A DNA stretch of 64,000 bases from Amphirosellinia nigrospora (lineage: Eukaryota > Ascomycota > Sordariomycetes > Xylariales > Xylariaceae): positions 8,344,009 to 8,408,008 of the forward strand of contig SCHM01000003.1 of assembly GCA_004123355.1 (NCBI GenBank), given 5' to 3'. Shown piece after piece: positions 1-11,106 of this stretch. The notes beneath the pieces were generated by a model. It was not told the DNA's origin, made no database searches, and was given only the letters and a program-made list of their open reading frames with translations. The position numbers were made by a program, and so were the translations under genes. How positions within the stretch are numbered: position 1 is the first letter of the stretch; every line of letters begins with the position of its first letter.

Positions 1-3000
1 TTGCTTACACTAATGTAATTTAAGCTCTACCAAGTATTCTTGCTCTACGTAGCACAACCGCTTCATATAAAACCTCAATGTCCTAGGCGGACAGACCCTA
101 CCAATAGCTCCGGTAGCGGGGTAAGCTAGCAAACATACAACTTCGAAGTTAGTATTCCTACTTTGAATGTGGCAGGCGAGAAGTCTCTTGTATTACCTAA
201 CAGTTTAAAACGCGTAGTGCGGTAATTTGTAAGAAAAAATTAGGGGTTTTTGGCTAAAGTAATACGAGTCAAGGAGTTATTATAGGTACTATACTAGGCA
301 CAAGCATCTATTGTGTAATTTCCAACCTTGGTTATGCGAGAGGTCGATGCTGGCCGTAACACCGGCCGGCACAAGTTTACACAATGTATCCATGCCAGCA
401 TACCTAATATACCTCCTTACAACGCCGCTAACACAGCTCTAAGCACGTATTGCAAGGTTCATTAGCTGAACAAATACCTATTTTGACAGCTGGATCAACC
501 CGCCATGTTCTCTACGGCATACCTTCTTTCCTTATGGTCGTTTAGATCGAGCCAGCTAGTATAGCCCACAGGCAAAGTCAACGTCGGCGTCTCTTTCTGA
601 ACGTCTTCAAGATAACTGTCGGTAATGTCGAAATCCAGAAAACATATGAAATGGAAGGCGGCAGCAATAATGAGTACACTAACCACAAGTCAACAAGCCC
701 TTTTGTTTGCGGGGCGGGCGCAGGAGGAGGGCATAGATACATACTGCGAGTCCACTATTAGAGCTGGATCGTGCAAGCCGCCCTACTAGAGCCTCGGCTG
801 TCATCTGACCAAGCCAATTATCCGAGATGGTTGGCTGCCCGTCATGGATCTCCAAGGCCTTCTTCGCTTCAAACATGACCTGGTAACAGTCGGCTAATCC
901 GGGCTACGTAGTATATATCGGATGGATCGTCGTCGTTGCTGGTATACCGTCTGCAGTCGTAACCCCCCGTCATCTTCGGCTTGAATAACCCAGCCACCGG
1001 CCATAGTCACCTTGGCACAAGATGTGTACGGCAGTCTAGGCGATTAACTAGCGCCCAGTCCGGGTACGGGATCAAGTACAAGATGCAGCGCACGAAGCAA
1101 GTCAGGAGTCGCTCTGTATTAGCTTCGCGGCATTGGGTCATGATGATGATTTTCGGCCACAAAAGGATCGTCGCGAGACGAAACTTGCGAGCTCTCCTGA
1201 GCAGGGCTCGAGGATCCGACCTGCATCTGGGTGCTGTCTACCATGTCCGCATGCTCGACGTAATTCGGTTCCGTTTGGACGCTGGCTGGTCTAGTGGACT
1301 GCTCGGTACGTGGCCGTCTCCTTTTTCACGTGGTTCGGTGTAAGCACCCCTATCAGGCACCAGTTCTGCCAACGCAGCCAGAACTGGCCGAGAGGGCCAC
1401 CGTACTCAGACACTAGGTCGATATCGGTCCTGCCCCCTAGATCAGGAGTCGGCTGGAGTAGTTGTTTAATAGCCGGGTCTAGGAAAAGGTTATCGCAAGG
1501 TATAGTGCTCTCCTTCAGGTAAGGGAGAACTCGGGTATTGTAGCATTAACAACCACGCGAAAAGGTGGCGAGTTCGTCGGCTGCCCACGAACTACTGCGG
1601 GAAGTTCCTTGTCTCGATGACAGAATAAAGGTTGGGGTTGGCGCGTACGCAGAGCACTTGTGCTAGTAACAGACTTGACATAGTCGGCCATTGCGGGATA
1701 TATACCAATGATAAATCATAGACTGAGCAAAAGACAACAAAGCCCAGACAGCTATGAGCGGGTTGAGCTTCTGGGTCAAGAATCAGGTAGAAGACAGCTG
1801 GTTATGAGCATTCCCACTAGGCCACCAAGCTGCGGAGCAATATGCTATCTAACTACAAACAGTATCATTAGCGTAACTAGTGCTATATCTAGGGTAATGT
1901 ACACCAGTATGGTATTCTTCTTGTCCACGCGATGCTCAGCTTGTTGAATTGCTTACCGCTCATCTTGCTTAGATCGGATAATGTGCCACGAATAAGATTG
2001 AGGGCCGAGCAGATCCGTAAGGCTAGCACTGCGAGTGGGACCGCAAGGGATCCAGTATTTAAGAACAGCTACACCAGCGCATCCCCGATGTGGTCTCTTG
2101 CTTCAAACGATGTTTATAGTAGCTTAGTTGGCTACCCGGGCTACCTACAAACCAAGACTACAAGGCAGGTAGTTCAGGGGGACGGGGTGGCATCAGTATG
2201 TATCTGTATAAGAGATGATACTCTTCGTAATATGATCACGGGGGTTACAAATGAGGTTCGAGATTTACATCCAAGTTGGCAAAGGGGTCACGTGGATATT
2301 CTGATGGACGTCGTCCAGCGCTGAAAGCCTTGCCGTAATGCGGTAATGCCGGTTTTCCACAATAGGGGGCCCCCTCCAGGTCCGGCTCGATGATGGCGGT
2401 GACAGATATGGCCGCCAATAGGCGTTGCCTGAACGTGGCATGGGGTACATACGCCACGCGCAATGATCTAATCGTATAAGAGGCTGTGTAGTGGCCGTCG
2501 GGGTTGGTTGGGGTACTGAAAGCGTTCCAGCAAGGGACGGGATATGTGCGCCGTATAAACGTGCATGTTCTCGCTATCATCGCGGTGCGTAAACAGGAGC
2601 CGAGTCTGTAGCAGAGTTCATTAGCAAAGGTTACTGGCAGTCGGGTTGAGTCTCTTATGCCATTCAAAGTTGAGGTCTGTTGCGAGACGACTGGGGAACT
2701 GTTCTTACCATGATAACGCCATCCATGGCGGGCTCGGTAGTGTTATTAAGAGAAGGATGATTGCCAGAGACGTTAGTATTTGACTGGCCCTTCTTGGGGT
2801 TTGATTTTTCCAGCGGGACCGAAGACTGCGCACGGCTGATGAGGACAGCGGCAATGAAGGGCTCAAAAGGGCGTGTCAAGTCGCAACGGCGACGGACGCG
2901 AAAGCGTGGTCGTAGCACACAGCTCGAGTCAACGTACGGCAGTACTAGTGCGTCGTTGAGGAACAGGTGGAAAAGGAAATGCAGCTTGTACGTGCGCGGG

Positions 3001-5419
3001 CCAAGAGCTAACTGAGGCGTCATCCAGCGGAAGGAGAATCGTCGACCTAGCACGTCATCGTCACGTCGCTTGCGGTCCGTCTTCATATCTCGACGCCCGG
3101 CGGCCGCCGGAGCAGGCGACGGCAGGATCCGCCGGAGTAATCTGATTAGGTGAGAGGCACGCGTTTCGTAGTGTGAGCCCCCGGAAAGGATGCCATGAAT
3201 TGGCGCAGCCGCGCTGGAGTAAGGTCGGGGATAAGGGCGGCATAGTGCTCGTCGCCTGGCTCTCCTTGGTCTCCTTGTTCTCCTCCCGCCTCATGGTTAC
3301 CTTCGTTATCGGTATCGCTGCTATCTTCGTCTTCGTCTTCGCCGTTGATGGTCCGCCGCTTATCGTGGTTGGATGAATGTCGCGACAAAGCCGCCGACGA
3401 GGACGTATGCCCAGTGCCGACAGGTGGGCGCTTGTCCACTTCCGCGGCCGTTTCCACAGACTCTTGTCGGAAGCGACCACACGATTGAGCGAATAGTGCC
3501 TGAGGTTAACGGTAATATCCGGTGTAGTCATTGTTGCGCGGATCAGAAGCGCATATGGGTTTGAGAGAACAGAAAGGATGATACAGGTGACAGCGCGCGC
3601 GACGTAAACCATTGGATAAGACCTTGGCGTCTTGGTCAATGTGGCGTGATAATGTGGCTGAGTGACTGAGTGGCTGTCAGTGCTGCATACCCCTCTAACT
3701 TCAACATCGCCTGCATCCCCCTAGCACAGTCTAGGCTTATTTCTTATGGGCCGTGAGGTCTTTCTGAACATACATGTTGCCCATAGAGATTTGTGACATC
3801 AACAAAAACCTCAGTGTAGGTATCAAGATACTTTCGCCTAGCTAGTGCTACAGTTTACCCATGGCTATATCGAGACCTCACTTTTTATATCGTCAACGGC
3901 CCCCTCCCCATCGGGTGACGAGCCCATCCCCGCCTCTTTTTTTACGAAACTCGGGAAAATTGCTGAGTTGATGTTACCTTTAGCTGCATCCCGGTAGTCG
4001 TTGTACATGCGACACATGCTAACCAAGTGGCGACACATATCTTCTATTACATAAAAAGACCGTGCCGTTTGAAAGAAGCCGAGGATAACGCTAGTGCTGT
4101 TAGACAACAGAGGAAGACGAAAGAGAAGGGACAAGAACTGTGGTCTGCCGAGGTACTTTGGAACCTAGTTGTAAATTGTCCGCCGCGGCTGCGTATATAC
4201 TTACGATCCTGTGTTCTTCCGCTTCACGGCGTGTCGATGAGTCCCTTCCGCCTGCGTAATGTCCGCGCATAGGAAGGTCGCTAGCTTATAGGCGGGCATC
4301 ATCTGTAAGTGCGGACTGCTGGAGATAACCTTGGGATAGCGCAAGATGTGCTTAATAAACCGGCCTGAAACGTGCTGCGCATTATCTGGTCTGACTGTTT
4401 TATCGTCGACACCGGGATCTGGCATCAGCATTGGGTAGGCTAGGTCGTCTTGCGCGTCTTCGTACATACTATGCATAGCGGCTTTGCAAAGATCTCTGAC
4501 GATTTGTTTTACGTTCTGTAGGTTCCTCTGAATAGTTTGCTCGATGACTGACTTTATATAGTGATCGACTTGGTATATGAGTAGCGATAGAGATACCATC
4601 TTGCGTAGAACGGAAAGAGTTAAGCGGTTGCCGTGAGGAGTATTATGGGCAACCTATACTATCGGGGTGAATATTTCGTACGTTTGCGATCCCCGGCTGG
4701 CCTGGCTTGGGAATATGTCGAGGCGTTCGCTTTGCAGCGACCACACACAGTACACGGCCTGCTGGTCTGCTATTTGTAGGACCTCTACTTCTATATCCCA
4801 ATAGAGCGCAGTTTGTTCGACTAGCTGCCTTGCGCGCTTCTAAACCGAGGAGAGACTTGTGCGGCGCGGGTGGTAGCATTGGTATGGCTGATCGCGAAAG
4901 CATGGGGGAGCAAAGAAAGTGAAGGCGTACTCAGTACTACGTACTAATTTCGTGGTATTGAAGACAACTAATCATTTACTGCCACGGATTGTTAAAAACC
5001 CTCTCAATCCCAAACGTCCCACTGCCGTGTTGGCACGGTGCCTCCATGTATCACTCGCGGAGTGTAAAGGCACAGTGATGGCTAGTCGGGCTATTGCCCT
5101 CTGTCACGGACCTGATGTAAGATATCTACCTGCACATTGCCCATTTAAGGTTACGCAAGGGAAAGATTATCTTCTCGAACGAGCTTATTGTTTACATGAT
5201 GATGACCTGCCTGGAGGCTATGTACATACGACACGGTGGGCAATTTCTTCGGCTCTTTGGTATATCTACGTAAGATATCCGGAGTCAGTACCTATATTAT
5301 GTAGCGAATAAACACGAAGAAATTCATTTTCACTTATGACATCTTTCTTCACCATAAATAAAAGCCTTTGATGATTTCATTTTACCCCAGGGCAACACAT
5401 CACGGCCAAGTGATTCGCC
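1..5419. other. Region without a supportable gene
   Basis: This stretch has mixed base composition and only short open frames that overlap on both strands. None shows a family signature I recognise. The best hints of old coding sequence are on the minus strand: a 103-codon frame at 3146-3457 with a run of acidic and Gly residues (codons 40-72), and short frames at 679-876 and 495-686. None has a clear start, intron pattern or conserved motif, so I treat the region as non-coding or degenerate. Confidence 0.5.
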
Positions 5420-6538
5420 ATGCAACGTTTCCGGGCCGACACTCTCTTCCAGCATAGCAACCTGGCGGCTGCCATTGATACTGCGATGCTGACGGACGCG
5501 GATGGCAGGAGAAATCGGCTTTTCGGATCCATCATGGCATTCCCCCATCACAAGGTTGCACGAACCGTGTCGGTGCTTGGACTAGACTTCGTTATGATTG
5601 ATGCCTTACAAACGTGGGTATCCTTTATCCAGTCGTACGACTACGCGGCGTGGGATTTCAAGACAGCTGACCAGAGTGGCGAGGCAGTGCAATCGGGGCC
5701 GACGACCTATATGCTTTGATACAGACCATAAACTTCACGAGTGAAGGGCGCACATGCACTATCGTGAGAGTTCCAAGCGTCAGCTCACACCTACTCACAT
5801 ACGCTCTGGACGCCGGTCAGCAATGCCCCCTTCGTGGACTGCGGTCGTGGCGTTTCTCTACTTCCACACCTGGCACGAATACTAACCATGAGACAGGAGC
5901 TTCAGGCATCGTTTTCCCCATATCGATACCGCCGACGAGGCGGAAGAGAAAGTTAAGAAGGTCCGCTATGAGTACAGCAAAGAGGCACGATCACTAGCGC
6001 CCTGTGCGCTTCTGGGCGGCATCACGGACTTTGCCGGGCCAGGCTGGACAGCGGAAAAGATTGCGGACAGGAACATCGTGATCATCTGCCAAATTGAAAG
6101 TACTGTAAGTGACCTATGCCCATGAGGGAGAAAGAATGAGTCGCGTAGGTCCTTAGGAATTGGCGAGCAACTAGACTCACAAGAGAAATTGTCAGTATTT
6201 GGGCGGCCGTTGAAAACGTGAACGACATTGCGTCGGTCGAGGGCGTGCAGGCCCTGAGGCTCGGCGCGGGTGACCTCCGCGTGTCCCTTCGCCTGCCTGC
6301 GAGGACGCCACCAGGCTCGCCCGAACACCCGCGCTTCTTTGCTGCTGTCGACAAGTTGTTCGAGGCGGCAGAAGCCCACGGCAAGGCGCTGATGACGGTG
6401 GCATTCAAGTCAAACACTAATGAAGCGCAATGGCTGGGGCACTTCACGTTGTTAGTCACCAGTGCCGACATCGTGAGTGTAGTTAGGGGCCACAAAGAGA
6501 ACCTCGCGCGCATTAAGGCGATGGTAGCTGAGCCTTAG
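5420..6538 (+). pseudogene. HpcH/HpaI-type aldolase, frame-broken
   Basis: This resembles the HpcH/HpaI aldolase/citrate-lyase family: (beta/alpha)8 class II aldolases that cleave hydroxy-oxo acids, for example at the end of homoprotocatechuate degradation. The segment from 5420 contains AFPHHKVARTVSVLGLDFVMID, read as the first barrel strands. TINFTSEGRT and VRVPS follow near 5728-5780. An intron at 5816-5896 (GT...CAG, branch site tactaacc) joins ..YALDAG to ASGIVFP. Next come a GGITDFAGPGWTAEKIADRN segment and QIEST (metal-binding Glu of the family), an intron starting gtaagt near 6105, then NDIASVEGV, GAGDL (metal-binding Asp) and an uninterrupted C-terminus to the TAG ending at 6538. The frame is lost by one base in the C run at 5916-5920, where IVFP should run on into HIDTADEAEE, and the first intron junction before 5700 is unclear. 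The family call is strong. Whether the breaks are real or sequencing errors cannot be decided from the sequence alone. Confidence 0.75.
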
Positions 6539-7550
6539 GAGCAATCTGCCACAAATGGCCTAGTATAAGTTGACCGTCGGATGCGACGGTCTTGTACGAG
6601 CTGGGGGCAGGATGCACTTACCCATTAGTGGTCCTAAAATACATTATGTCATGGTGAGGTGTGTACCACCTTCCCTTACTAAATGGGTGTAATTGTAGTA
6701 TACATAGCATCTCGCCCACATGCAGGGTAGAGGATCCTCCATCTTCTCTAACACACATTTCCCACACTTCTCATCCTTGATTTTTGGTGATCATACCTTT
6801 TCTGTACGGAGTAGATCCGAGCTAGGGAAGCACAGTCTCCGTAAAAAAGTTAATGTGCTGCTTTACTTGAGCTTCTGCGAAGTTGCAGTGTATGCGCAAA
6901 TTCTGCTCCAGTAACGGACAGAGGAGTTCTCTCTAATTGAGTCCGGTGTCTGCAGAACCATTATCTGGCAAAATTGCCCGAGGCAGGAAATTCGACTATA
7001 ACGATTAGTATGGCTACATGTGACAGTGGGAAACTTGCCTCCTAAACAAAAGGTAAGCGTCTATAGTTACTTGTTCAAGTTCAAGACGTGTTTCCTGGGT
7101 AGATTCTATGCTTTGGATACGCCTGTTAAAGCTTTACTGAACTAACAAGAATTAGTTTAAAGTGATTTGTGGTGTAGTCCCTGGCAAGCGGGCGGCAGGT
7201 TTAAAATGCAGTGCTATGTGGAACACAGTTGACTGGCCGAGGACGGACTTATTAACGACCGACTGGGAATTTCTCATTCGGAATGTAGGGAGTTGTGCGA
7301 GGCGAGTTGACTCGTTTTCCCAAGACGCATTATTAGAAGAGGGCTCGTCAGCTGAGAGTAGGACGAGATTGACATTCTGATCCAGCGTTCCTAGCTCATC
7401 CTACGGATTGCTGCTCCAAACCACTTAGTCGTCCTAATCACCTGCACGCTAGATGAATGGGCTACCATGACAACTAAGGAGTTACAACGAGTGCGAGTCA
7501 CGATATGGTACGAGCCTCACCTGCTGTTCGGCCGAGAGTATTTTTAGCTA
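6539..7550. other. Intergenic region, nothing recognised
   Basis: This is about 1 kb between the aldolase and the FAD monooxygenase remnant. Only short open frames without recognisable motifs are present. It may hold the missing N-terminal start of the monooxygenase and the promoters of both genes, but I see no specific signal. Confidence 0.5.
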
Positions 7551-7561
7551 ACTTATACGTA

Positions 7562-8835
7562 TAGCGGGGCTGGAATTGCGGGCTTAGCGTTGGCTGCGTT
7601 TCTCTCAAAATGGGACAAGATACAAGCAGATCTATATGAGGCGTTAAATGAGATTCGTATGTGAGGCGCTGGCATCGCCGTTTGGAAGCGGTATGTAGAT
7701 CTCATACGAGACGAGCTGGATTTTGTTACAGCATGCGCAGGCCAAGGCTTTGCTTTGCCTGATAGGAGCCAAGGTCAGATAGAAAAAGCACATGTCGCCA
7801 TTCATCCGCTGTCTTAAAGACTTAGGCAATCGGTCAAGTCCTTGCTGATGCTAGGAATTTATGCCCACGACAGTCAAAGGCCCGTCTGTGCGCAAGTCCG
7901 ACACTGCCAACACTATTGGCTACGAGTTCTGTGTTCTCGAATACGGCCCGGTTGTCGTATCGAGGGCTTGCATTGCCAGCATTCTCCGATCTAAGATTAA
8001 CGTCGAGCGGTGCAGAGTCCATACTGGCAAGCGCTTGGTGAGATACGAGCCCGTAAGCCCAGTGGGTACTGTCAACCTGTACTTCGAGGTATTCTCGCAG
8101 GTGAGGCGGGTCTTCTTCGGGCATAACCCGTCGATGGCGCAGCACCACTTCAGCGGGCAGCTCGCGTCCCGCATGTCGTGCAGTGTGAATGTGCTGCGAC
8201 AGCTCAAACACGACCACATTGCACTACAGGGCTTTCGTATTGTAGGGGCAACAATAATTTCCGATGGAAATTACACACATGCTGCTGGCCGGTGATTCCA
8301 CTGCAGTGGGCGGGCCGTGGCCGGCATGTCACGTCCACCGTCGTCGACAACTAAATCCAGATAACCGTATGGGATAATGTCCCTGTAGACGCCCGCAGTG
8401 GCACCGAAACCAAGGTAAAGGAGGTACCCGGGCAGTTAGTTACATCTGCCTTCCGATGGTGGGAGCCGGACCTAGTCAGCCTACTTGAGCATGTGGGAGA
8501 AACGGCGTCTCAATGGCCAGTCCACGTCGTTGCTCTTCATTCTCGCCCGTCTCTTGGAGTCGCTCGCCGGTGATCGGGACATCTTGCCTGGGCGGCTGGC
8601 TGTCTACGACCAGATACGACGGCCCGTGTCCCAGAGCGTGGCCGACCAGTCCCTAGCGAACGGGCACATTTTTCCCTTCTTGTCCGGACTTGGAATTCTA
8701 GAAGAAGTAGATCGTGCCGTCATTGGAGCAGAGTTGATTCACTCGCAAGATTGGCTATTTCGAGGAAATAACTATGAAGATGAGGCGGCAAGAGCAAAGA
8801 GCTTGCTGGGGCTCCATCTTGGACAGCCTACCTAG
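7562..8835 (+). pseudogene. Salicylate-hydroxylase-like FAD monooxygenase, broken
   Basis: These are remains of a class A flavoprotein monooxygenase of the salicylate-hydroxylase type, which hydroxylate aromatic rings with FAD and NAD(P)H. At 7562-7610 the frame reads the dinucleotide-binding signature SGAGIAGLALAAFLSK (GxGxxG). DLYEALNEIR follows, then an in-frame TGA, then GAGIAVWKR. Around 7861-8100 the frame carries VRKSDTANTIGYEF and VHTGKRLVRYE with GTVNLYFE, which fit the middle of the family. At 8450-8500 another frame reads FRWWEPDLVSLLEHVGETASQW. It then jumps directly to LFILARLLES and the C-terminal LAVYDQIRRP (codons of the frame ending at 8835). The usual GDAAHA..PHQGAGA FAD-contact segment between these parts is missing, which points to an internal deletion. 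I see no start codon next to the first motif. The next gene upstream is also an aromatic-catabolism family. Confidence 0.7.
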
Positions 8836-9181
8836 AGACAAAAGGAGTCGGATGAATCAATCGCCTTGATGTCAACATCAAGCGACTACGGAACTCATCA
8901 AATTCATAGTGGTGTCAGTTTATATTGCCTTCGTTTTTGAAATTAACTGCTTTCGGCTTTCGTCGCATGCAAGCGGGTAGACTCGGCCTAGCCCCATGAT
9001 ATGCTAAGTTACCTACTTGTATTTATTTTTATTTTCAACATACGGAGTAAAAGACGGCGGAACACGCCACTATTAATTACTGTGAGGGTGCCGTATCACG
9101 GGTAAATCCTCATTGTACCCGCCACGCTAGACCGGTACCTACCGGTACTTAGTAAGGTACGGTAGGTAATCGCCAGAGATC
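8836..9181. promoter_or_regulatory. Intergenic region upstream of the HNH gene
   Basis: This gap separates the broken monooxygenase from the HNH gene and presumably holds the HNH promoter. Just before the gene (9130-9172) there are several copies of the taccggta/ggtacctac type, a short self-complementary motif seen in many filamentous ascomycete intergenic regions. No TATA box or specific binding site can be assigned with confidence. Confidence 0.3.
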
Positions 9182-10592
9182 GTGCATATCCCATTAATAC
9201 TTCCCTTTACATCACCCTCTACCATGACCCTCTCCCCTCTCCACCGTCATCAACTCTCCCTCGAGGGCCTCATTGACTTCTCCGCCGACGCCTCGTCTCT
9301 TAGCAGTAGCCAACGAAGTGCCGCGCAGCAAAGGTTTTATCGTATCGTCCAGCAATTCGAGACCGACGGCATTCGCGACACCAACAATGCCGACAAAAAG
9401 GCTGTGCAATACAGTCCCCCTCGACTAGTCCGCCTGACCTACGATTATGCGCTATCCGAGCAGTCCCGAGATAACTTCCTACGCGCCTTCTTCGCCGCCC
9501 TGGCCCTCTCGATAGATGGCCAGCAGGAGGAGGACGCCGAAGCTAGCGACGTAGAGGACTTGCGTTCGGCCTTCTTCGGCTTCGCTGACTATCTGCTGGA
9601 CAACTTCTTTCTGCCACGTAAGCGTGCATCCTCTGGACCTCCCCTGGCGCACCTAGCGCTCATGTCTCTCTAGTGAAGGCGTCGACGAAAAAGACGCCGC
9701 AGCCCTCTCCGGCATACCACTCGGCTATTGAAAGAGCCCAAAGCGGCGCATTTTCCGGCACATCGGACCGTGTGTCGGCACTCCGAGGCGCCTGTCTTGT
9801 TCGCGACCGCCATCGCTGTGTCATCTCGCGCAAATTCGACCTGTCAGAGGCTGCAAAGAGGGTGCGACAAGATGGGGACGACGCCTTGGACGACGATGGG
9901 AATTTACTCCGGGACGACGTACATTCTGTTAGCGTGCTGGAAGTAGCTCATATCCTTCCACATTCCCTGATGACGACCAACCCAGGGTCCGACCTGGTAC
10001 GTTCCCCCAATGGCCGAGAGCCGATGGTCGTTATGTGTCATCAGGTTCTCGCATCGCCATCGGGAACGGTGATCAATGTCAAGATGTCTGCTAACGGACT
10101 GCGCTAGAGTCCCTCTAAGCAAGCGGCCCTCGCGATTCTGAACATGTTCGACACCGGAGTGGTACACCTGATCGAAGGCCCTGACATCGACCGCCCCCGT
10201 AATGCCGTTACGTTAACGACCGACTTACATTCCCTGTTTGGAGACTTCCAGGTCTTCTTCGAACCCCTTCCCGACCCACACACCTACCAGATCGACTCGT
10301 TCTACCCTCGCATGCTGTTGCGAGACCCAGCCTTTCCTATCACGCGGACGCTCTACTTAAGCGAGCACCGAACGATTGACCCCCGTCCCCTCGGCTTCTT
10401 GCGCTGCATCGCGCCATCGCTCATATACTCCACCTCTCTGCTGCGGGCGAATACATCGACAGGCTACTGCTAGATATGGACGGCCAACAAGTACATACAG
10501 ATGGGTCTACTGAGCTTGATCGCTTGGTGAGGCTGAGGTTGAGGGAGCTGGACAAACCCGTTCTTCAACCAGTCTTGATCCAATATCCCTGA
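9182..10592 (+). CDS. HNH nuclease-domain protein (HNH_2 type)
   Basis: This is a fungal protein with a C-terminal HNH endonuclease module of the HNH_2 class; its cellular role is unknown. Three exons can be read. Exon 1 (9182 or, more likely, the second ATG at 9224, to 9617) encodes a helical N-terminal domain. Intron 1 is 9618-9673 (gtaagc...ctctag). Exon 2 (9674-9996) reads LRGACLVRDRHRCVIS with the first Cys pair, then LEVAHILPHSL with the catalytic His. Intron 2 is 9997-10107 (gtacgt...cgctag, branch gctaacg). Exon 3 starts ILNMFDTGVVHLIEG and contains DIDRPRNAVTLTTDLHSLFG, the Asn/His end of the module. At about 10,400 one base is missing: the conserved C-terminus ALHRAIAHILHLSAAGEYID continues in another frame to the TGA at 10590-10592. 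Without that correction the protein would end at 10,473. The splice sites join in frame and the family match is clear. Confidence 0.85.
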
Positions 10593-11106
10593 CGATTCAT
10601 ACGCCTCAAACCAACTACACCACTTTTGAGGTGAGTTTCCTGCACTGCATATAATACCTATATGTAGGTGGGTTGAATAGACTCTTAGAGCGCACTGAGC
10701 GGTGCGGCAGCTATGCTAAGCAAGCGTGTAAACATAAGTATTGTATATTATAACAATAAATAGGTCATCTGACCCAGTCCATGATAGTTAGGTAGCTATA
10801 CGATGCTTGTGTAGTTTTATTTATTATCATAACCTTTTTCTCAACCCCTTTAACAAGTGAATTGGCCTTACTTTACCGAATCCAAACACCGCATCTCAAC
10901 CCCTTCACCTTGCGTCTAGTTCCAACTTATTCTGCCTCTCCACCTTTGGCCAGTGTTAGTTGGCCGTCTTGTTACCTAGCACACTTGCGCTGCCTCTCGA
11001 TCTCGCGAAAGGAAGGATATACCTGAACAAGCTGAGACTGCAATGTAGTGCGCCTTTTGAATCTCAGAGGGATATCGCCCGGAATGAGTCATTAAGAATC
11101 AGCCTA
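10593..11106. other. Intergenic region between convergent HNH and AAA genes
   Basis: The HNH gene and the AAA ATPase converge here, so this space should hold both 3' untranslated regions. The part around 10,735-10,850 is AT-rich (tattgtatattataac...). I see no repeat, RNA gene or conserved frame. Confidence 0.5.

Noticed and set aside
3146-3457. Acidic 103-codon minus-strand frame as a gene
   Set aside because: Its composition is suggestive, but it has no start context, no conserved motif and no clear continuation on either side.
6082-6513. Minus-strand 143-codon frame opposite the aldolase
   Set aside because: It is the antisense shadow of the conserved GAGDL...C-terminal exon of the aldolase.
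7834-8217. Minus-strand 127-codon frame
   Set aside because: It is opposite to the monooxygenase middle segment, which fits a known family on the plus strand.
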